From CAYZFD01 sp964477735 (GTDB lineage: Bacteria > Bacteroidota > Bacteroidia > Flavobacteriales > Flavobacteriaceae): a DNA stretch of 64,000 bases. The stretch lies in NCBI GenBank assembly GCA_964477735.1, contig CAYZFD010000001.1, positions 87,149 to 151,148 on the forward strand, given 5' to 3'. Made by a program: the position numbers and the translations under genes. Shown piece after piece: positions 59,936 to 64,000 of the stretch (the first letter of the stretch is position 1; every line of letters starts with the position of its first letter). The notes beneath the pieces were generated by a model. That model was not told the DNA's origin. It made no database searches and worked only from the letters and a program-made list of their open reading frames with translations.

Positions 59936-61300
59936 TTCACTTACCTTGATTTTCTGACCACTTTCAATACTCTTATTGGCCGCAATTCCTATTAGGGCAG
60001 AAAGCGCGCCATCACGAACCCCAGCCTGGTGATTGTAGGGATCGGGGTTTTTTTGGTCTGAAAACAAATGGTTGTGTAATCGAATGTCACCCCCACCATG
60101 TCCTGATTTTTCCATACCCACAATTTCTTTCTGATGCCCCTTCCAAAGTGGATGAACAATTATAGGTTCATAATCCATTTCTTTGCTGTTGGTCTGAAGC
60201 ATTTCAATTTTGTGTAGTTCTTCCTGTGAAATTTTGTTTTCTTGATCGTAGGGAATTCCTAAACCAGCTTCAATACGCCCTTTGGTGCCGTTAAAGGCAA
60301 TTCGCCAACCTTCGAAAGGAGAATAGGTGGTGAGCGAATAATTAACAATAGTCTCGTTTTGATATTTAATTTGAACAGACATTTTATCATAAATATCCAC
60401 TTCTTTTCTAAAAAGGCAATTGTCTCTCACATAACCATCAAATTTTTCATTGTCGGTGTAGAGTTTCGTCAAGTGTTTATCTTTGGTAATGTCCCAGTAA
60501 AAATCACATGACTTTTGATGCGCACAAGTTCTGCAATTGTCACCCCGAAATGGCCCGTTTGCTCCATAATGTTCTAAAGCACCATAGGCAAACACTTCTT
60601 CAGGCATTGATGATAACCACCAATTCACCAAGTCAAAATGATGTGTAGATTTATGAATGAGTAAGGATCCACTTGAAGACCGCTCTCCGTGCCACCTTCT
60701 GAAATAGGAAGCCCCATGGTAGGTGTTTAGGTACCAATGAAAATCTACAGAGGTTACTTTCCCAATGGTGTTTTCAGTTAATAATTGTTTGATTTTTGTC
60801 ATGTAAGGACTCCAACGATAGTTAAAACCTACCAACAATTTCTTGTTCGATTTTTTTTCTGCGTCGATGATTTCTTGGCACTTAAACTCATCTGTTGTAA
60901 GCGGTTTTTCTGTTAACACATCACAACCCAATTCCAAACCCCTAACAATAAACTGGTGGTGGGTGGCGTCTTTGGTGCACACGATAACAAGATCGGGTTT
61001 TGCTTCATGAACCATTTTGTCAAAGTCGGTATATATCGGCGTTTGAGGCACGCCCATGAACTGCCGGGCATACTGAAGTCTTCCTAAATTATGATCAAAG
61101 AGTCCCACATAATCAATGAGTTCACCATAGTCATCTACAAGTCGTTTCCCCCAAAATCCAGTGCCTCGAATTCCTGTTCCTGCTAAAGCAACTTTTAATT
61201 TTTTATTGCCCAATCCAAAGCCCCAAGACGGTAGTGGAACCATAGTGCCTGCTGCAAGCATGCTTGCAGATAGCAAAAACTTTCTTCTAGATGTTGTCAT
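59921..61300 (-). CDS. Gfo/Idh/MocA-family oxidoreductase, Tat-exported
   Basis: 459 residues. The N-terminus MTTSRRKFLLSASMLAAG is a twin-arginine signal (SRRKFL), so the folded, cofactor-loaded enzyme is probably exported. The Rossmann domain starts ALAGTGIRGTGFWGKRL, the EKPLTT motif follows, and the C-terminal domain has NYRWSPYMTKI and HKSTHHFDLVNWWL. Four cysteines in CRTCAHQKSC are typical of a Bacteroidota subgroup. Substrate unknown. Operator copy 4 lies upstream of its operon, so a sugar released from pectin is likely. It converges with the CE12 gene. Confidence 0.85.
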   Translation of the reverse strand: MTTSRRKFLLSASMLAAGTMVPLPSWGFGLGNKKLKVALAGTGIRGTGFWGKRLVDDYGELIDYVGLFDHNLGRLQYARQFMGVPQTPIYTDFDKMVHEAKPDLVIVCTKDATHHQFIVRGLELGCDVLTEKPLTTDEFKCQEIIDAEKKSNKKLLVGFNYRWSPYMTKIKQLLTENTIGKVTSVDFHWYLNTYHGASYFRRWHGERSSSGSLLIHKSTHHFDLVNWWLSSMPEEVFAYGALEHYGANGPFRGDNCRTCAHQKSCDFYWDITKDKHLTKLYTDNEKFDGYVRDNCLFRKEVDIYDKMSVQIKYQNETIVNYSLTTYSPFEGWRIAFNGTKGRIEAGLGIPYDQENKISQEELHKIEMLQTNSKEMDYEPIIVHPLWKGHQKEIVGMEKSGHGGGDIRLHNHLFSDQKNPDPYNHQAGVRDGALSALIGIAANKSIESGQKIKVSELVKL

Positions 61301-61302
61301 AA

Positions 61303-62241
61303 TTATTTATTTAAAATTTTTATTGATTTTAACCATTGTTCACAATCTTTGAGCCAGCGGCTGCTTTCCTCATCTTTTCCCAAACCAAATCCGTGGCCAC
61401 CCGATTCAACCAACAATAACCGATTAGGCACGTGTTGAACATTAAGCGCTTTTTGCAGCAGCTCACTATTTGCTGGTATAACCGATTTGTCGTCTTTAGC
61501 ATGAACCATATAAACAGGGGGCATTTGGCTGTGTGCTTGCTTTTCTAAAGAAAAAAAATTTTCCCATTTTCCCTCTGGGTTCTGACCCAATAAATGTTGT
61601 TTAGACCCTGCATGTGTAATGCCATCTTGCATCGAAACTACAGGATAGACCAATATTCCAAAATTGGGTTTTGCAGAGACAGGCCATTCGTTTTGATAGG
61701 TTTCATAATTATAATGCGTTAGCAAAGTGGCCGCCAAATGCCCCCCTGCTGAAAATCCCATTATGCCAATTTTCTCTGGATTTAACCCCCATTTTTTGTG
61801 GTTAATCCTCACCCATCTAAGTGCATGCTGTGCATCTTGCAAAGGACCCCATTTAGGATCTTTCATTATCAAAGCACTCGGCAAACGATATTTCAAAACA
61901 AAAGCTGTTATGCCTAAATCATTCAACCACTTGGCAACTTTAACGCCCTCCTTTTCAAATGCCAAATGTCGATAACCACCACCAGGACAAATCAAAACCG
62001 ATAGGCCATTGCTGTTTTTGGGCTCAAAAACTGTTAGTGTAGGCAACTTCACTTGAGATGTTTTTACGAGATTGTTGTGGGCATCAAAAATTGGCGCTTC
62101 AGTATATGCGGAATTTGAAAGGGCATCGGGAACTTCTTGCCATAAATCAAAGGTTTGTGCAAAAGAGAATACAGGACATAAGTACAGTAGAAATTTGACT
62201 AAGCTTTGTTTCAAAAACTGAAAACCATTTGTGTAATTCAT
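61303..62241 (-). CDS. Alpha/beta-hydrolase, acetylxylan-esterase/BD-FAE-like
   Basis: 312 residues with a signal peptide ending FSFAQ (about residue 29). Oxyanion motif PGGGYRH, nucleophile in GFSAGGHLAATLL (about 155), acid in HAKDDKSV, and His in SGGHGFGLGKD. It resembles secreted esterases of Bacteroidota that deacetylate polysaccharides. It lies 2 bp before the oxidoreductase gene and shares its transcript; operator copy 4 is 38 bp before its ATG. The exact ester is unknown. Confidence 0.82.
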   Translation of the reverse strand: MNYTNGFQFLKQSLVKFLLYLCPVFSFAQTFDLWQEVPDALSNSAYTEAPIFDAHNNLVKTSQVKLPTLTVFEPKNSNGLSVLICPGGGYRHLAFEKEGVKVAKWLNDLGITAFVLKYRLPSALIMKDPKWGPLQDAQHALRWVRINHKKWGLNPEKIGIMGFSAGGHLAATLLTHYNYETYQNEWPVSAKPNFGILVYPVVSMQDGITHAGSKQHLLGQNPEGKWENFFSLEKQAHSQMPPVYMVHAKDDKSVIPANSELLQKALNVQHVPNRLLLVESGGHGFGLGKDEESSRWLKDCEQWLKSIKILNK

Positions 62242-62278
62242 AAACCAGGAAACATGTCAATAAATTTAAACAAAAAAT

Positions 62279-62292
62279 TGTAATCGATTTCA
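62279..62292. promoter_or_regulatory. LacI-type operator copy 4 (upstream of the minus-strand esterase/oxidoreductase pair)
   Basis: TGTAATCGATTTCA, 13 of 14 bases of the palindrome at 41500. On the minus strand it is followed after about 10 bp by TAAATTTA, one mismatch from TAnnTTTG. It lies 38 bp before the start of the esterase gene. Confidence 0.65.
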
Positions 62293-62381
62293 TTTTAATT
62301 TTTTCAACTCATTATCATGACTTTACTCTTGAAAATAAATGATTCGCTTGTTAAGAATTTTTAAAGTTTACAAAAGGGTTG

Positions 62382-62389
62382 TATTTTTG
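62382..62389 (+). promoter_or_regulatory. Putative -7 box of the CDGSH gene
   Basis: TATTTTTG matches TAnnTTTG exactly, 13 bp before the ATG at 62403. No good -33 element is seen. Confidence 0.4.
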
Positions 62390-62402
62390 AGAAAAATGCA
62401 AT

Positions 62403-62585
62403 ATGGAAGATAATAAACCCACCATTCAAATTTCTAAAACTGGAAAATTAACCGTGCTCAATGCCAAAGGCGTTGTATTGCTTGATTCTGATGGTCAAGT
62501 AATTCCCACAAGAAGTCGCTTTTCGCTTTGCAATTGTGGCAAAACCTCAGATGGGCCTTTTTGTGATGGGTCACACAACGGCTAG
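62403..62585 (+). CDS. CDGSH iron-sulfur domain protein
   Basis: 60 residues. The [2Fe-2S] ligands are C43, C45, C54 and H58 (CNCGKTSDGPFCDGSH), the exact C-x-C-x2-(S/T)-x3-P-x-C-D-G-(S/A/T)-H pattern. A short beta-rich N-terminus precedes it. Bacterial single-CDGSH proteins are soluble and of unclear role, possibly in redox or cluster transfer. Confidence 0.9.
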   Translation: MEDNKPTIQISKTGKLTVLNAKGVVLLDSDGQVIPTRSRFSLCNCGKTSDGPFCDGSHNG

Positions 62586-62652
62586 CTAAACGTCCTTGTT
62601 ATTGGTTAAAAGGTTGTTTAGGAGAAGCAATAACCATTGATTTAAGCTTGTT

Positions 62653-63786
62653 ATGAATTTTTCCTATTGGGAAACTGAAACATTTCTAAATAAGATTGAC
62701 TATACCATAGTTGGAAGTGGCATTGTAGGATTGAGTTGCGCACTAGCATTAAGGGAAAAGCATCCAAATGCGCGTATTATAGTTTTAGAAAGAAGTGTTT
62801 TACCCAATGGGGCCAGCACCAAAAACGCTGGTTTTGCCTGTTTTGGAAGTGTGTCTGAAATTCTTAATGATCTCGAAACACATACACCCGATGAGGTTTT
62901 GCAACTTCTTCGTGCGCGCTTTGTTGGACTACAAAAACTTCGTGCACGTTTGGGAGATCAGGTCATTGACTTTAAACAATGGGGTGGTTATGAACTTTTT
63001 CTCCAAAATGACCCTGAGTTTTTTGAGCAATGCATGAGTCAAATTCCTATGATTAATGAAATTTGCAAAGATGCGTTTTCGGTAAAAAAAGAGGTTTTTT
63101 CGGTCAAAAGAGATGGTTTTTGCTTCAAAAACATTGAAAAATCAGTGTTTTTTAATTCATTTGAAGGACAAGTCGATACAGGAAAAATGTTAAATGCCCT
63201 CATAAAAGCTTGCCATCTGGCAAACATTTTCATTTTAAATACTTGCGAGGTTGAAAATTATCAAACTTCAGCCGAAGGCGTTATTCTTCAGGTTAAACAA
63301 ATTGGGACTTTAGAGACCAAAAAACTATGTATAGCCACCAATGGTTTTGCTCAAAAATGGTTTCCCCAACAGCTAACTCCTGCTCGTGCACAAGTGTTGG
63401 TGACTAAGCCCATTTCAAACTTGCATATTAAGGGCACTTTTCATTTGGACAAAGGGTATTATTATTTCAGAAATATCCACAATAGAATATTGCTCGGCGG
63501 GGGGAGAAACCTTGATTTTGAGGGTGAGACTACAACAGAAATGGCAACTACAAAAGCCATCCAATCTAAATTGGAATCGCTGCTTTATCAAACAATTTTA
63601 CCCAATCAGCACGTTGAAATTGATACCCGATGGAGCGGTATTATGGGATTAGGAGACCGCAAAAAACCCATTGTGCAGCAAGTGGATCAACACGTTTATT
63701 GTGGGATTCGTTTGGGAGGAATGGGTGTGGCTATTGGATATCAAACAGGAGAGGATTTGGCACATTTGGCTTTTTTTAAGGCATAA
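62653..63786 (+). CDS. FAD-dependent oxidoreductase (DAO family)
   Basis: 377 residues. The ADP-binding motif is VGSGIVGLSCALAL (about 21-34), with the acidic end at VLERSVLPNGASTKNAGFACFG and the late FAD-contact IRLGGMGVAIGYQTG. It looks like amine or amino-acid oxidases and the SolA/ThiO branch, but the substrate is not recognisable. It follows the CDGSH gene in the same direction after 67 bp; whether they share a transcript is unclear. Confidence 0.85.
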   Translation: MNFSYWETETFLNKIDYTIVGSGIVGLSCALALREKHPNARIIVLERSVLPNGASTKNAGFACFGSVSEILNDLETHTPDEVLQLLRARFVGLQKLRARLGDQVIDFKQWGGYELFLQNDPEFFEQCMSQIPMINEICKDAFSVKKEVFSVKRDGFCFKNIEKSVFFNSFEGQVDTGKMLNALIKACHLANIFILNTCEVENYQTSAEGVILQVKQIGTLETKKLCIATNGFAQKWFPQQLTPARAQVLVTKPISNLHIKGTFHLDKGYYYFRNIHNRILLGGGRNLDFEGETTTEMATTKAIQSKLESLLYQTILPNQHVEIDTRWSGIMGLGDRKKPIVQQVDQHVYCGIRLGGMGVAIGYQTGEDLAHLAFFKA

Positions 63787-63790
63787 AAAA

Positions 63791-63816
63791 AGGGTGCAAT
63801 AATTGAATTACACCCT
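63791..63816 (-). terminator. Terminator between oxidoreductase and the truncated right-edge gene
   Basis: AGGGTG (63791-63796) pairs with CACCCT (63811-63816), extended by A/T pairs in the loop. On the minus strand it is followed by a run of seven T, so it chiefly ends the right-edge gene. Confidence 0.6.
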
Positions 63817-63836
63817 AATTAATAATTGAAAATAGG

Positions 63837-64000
63837 TTAATCTCCTTTTTTCCTCCATTTTTTATGGAGGCGTTTAAATTTCCTTTCCCGCTTTAGGGTG
63901 CTTAAATCAACAGTTTCGGTTACGCCATTGGTGGTCACATCAACTAAAGTGTCGCAACTGCCATCACCAAAGTCGATTGTGGTGACTTGAGTGTCGGTAG
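63837..64000 (-). CDS. C-terminal end of an unidentified protein, 5'-truncated by window edge
   Basis: The minus strand reads about 53 codons into a TAA at 63837. The segment contains IDFGDGSCDTLVDVTTNG, a pattern found near the C-terminus of secreted or surface proteins of Flavobacteriia, then a basic tail (KRERKFKRLHKKWRKKGD). Too short for a family call. Confidence 0.6.
   Translation of the reverse strand, partial: TDTQVTTIDFGDGSCDTLVDVTTNGVTETVDLSTLKRERKFKRLHKKWRKKGD

Noticed and set aside
1..64000. Search for tRNA/rRNA, CRISPR arrays, insertion sequences, integrases and toxin-antitoxin pairs
   Set aside because: None could be supported by eye; the only long repeats are inside the esterase gene. 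The MORN protein carries a common antitoxin label but has no toxin neighbour.

Overview
The window is chromosomal DNA of a member of the Flavobacteriaceae (Bacteroidota), probably marine or plant- or alga-associated. The evidence is SusC/SusD pairs, a PorP/SprF protein with a type IX secretion (T9SS) type-B sorting domain, Bacteroidota -7 promoter boxes (TAnnTTTG), signal peptides ending in AQ, and low use of Shine-Dalgarno sites. I saw no rRNA, tRNA, CRISPR, transposase, integrase or phage gene.

Region 1 (1-21522) is ordinary genome. It starts with the N-terminal part of a surface-type lipoprotein, cut by the window edge. Then come housekeeping genes (dgt, dxs, tadA, a cold-shock protein, aspS) and a MORN-repeat secreted protein. 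A four-gene tetR-tolC-adaptor-RND efflux operon follows, with a palindrome over its promoter. The rest is a polyprenyl synthase, an HMA-MauE fusion, a pirin, a secreted M28 peptidase with a lipocalin-like partner, an XRE/membrane-protein pair, a SulP transporter and a small zinc-ribbon protein.

Region 2 (21837-62292) is one pectin utilisation locus of about 40 kb. It has three arms and a LacI-family regulator. (a) 21925-29619: a 1661-residue multimodular pectin methylesterase with a T9SS type-B C-terminus, its neighbouring PorP/SprF protein, and a PL9 pectate lyase lipoprotein. (b) 29734-40405: a ten-gene cytoplasmic and transport operon, kduI-kduD-uxaC-kdgK-eda-dctP-dctQ-dctM-uxaB-uxaA. It takes both unsaturated and saturated galacturonate to pyruvate and glyceraldehyde-3-phosphate, with a TRAP transporter for uptake. 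(c) 41533-59935: SusC, SusD, a DUF5123-like lipoprotein, two PL1 lyases, a GH28, a DUF4861-like protein, a GH105, a GH43, two CE12 esterases, an alpha/beta-hydrolase and a second CE8, mostly overlapping or nearly abutting. A minus-strand pair (59921-62241: Tat-exported Gfo/Idh/MocA oxidoreductase and an alpha/beta-hydrolase) closes the locus.

The main observation beyond gene content is a palindrome, TGTAATCGATTACA. It occurs perfectly once and nearly perfectly three more times. Each copy lies in the upstream region of one of the four locus transcription units (21837, 29708, 41500, 62280). It has the central-CG core expected of LacI-family operators, and the only LacI-family gene in the window (40402-41424) lies in the middle of the locus. 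I infer a local four-site regulon. Other points of interest are the T9SS type-B esterase with its PorP/SprF neighbour, a near-identical internal duplication of about 0.5 kb in that esterase, and two hairpins immediately before lyase start codons.

Region 3 (62403-64000) returns to unrelated genes: a CDGSH iron-sulfur protein, a FAD-dependent oxidoreductase, and the C-terminal end of an unidentified protein cut by the right edge.
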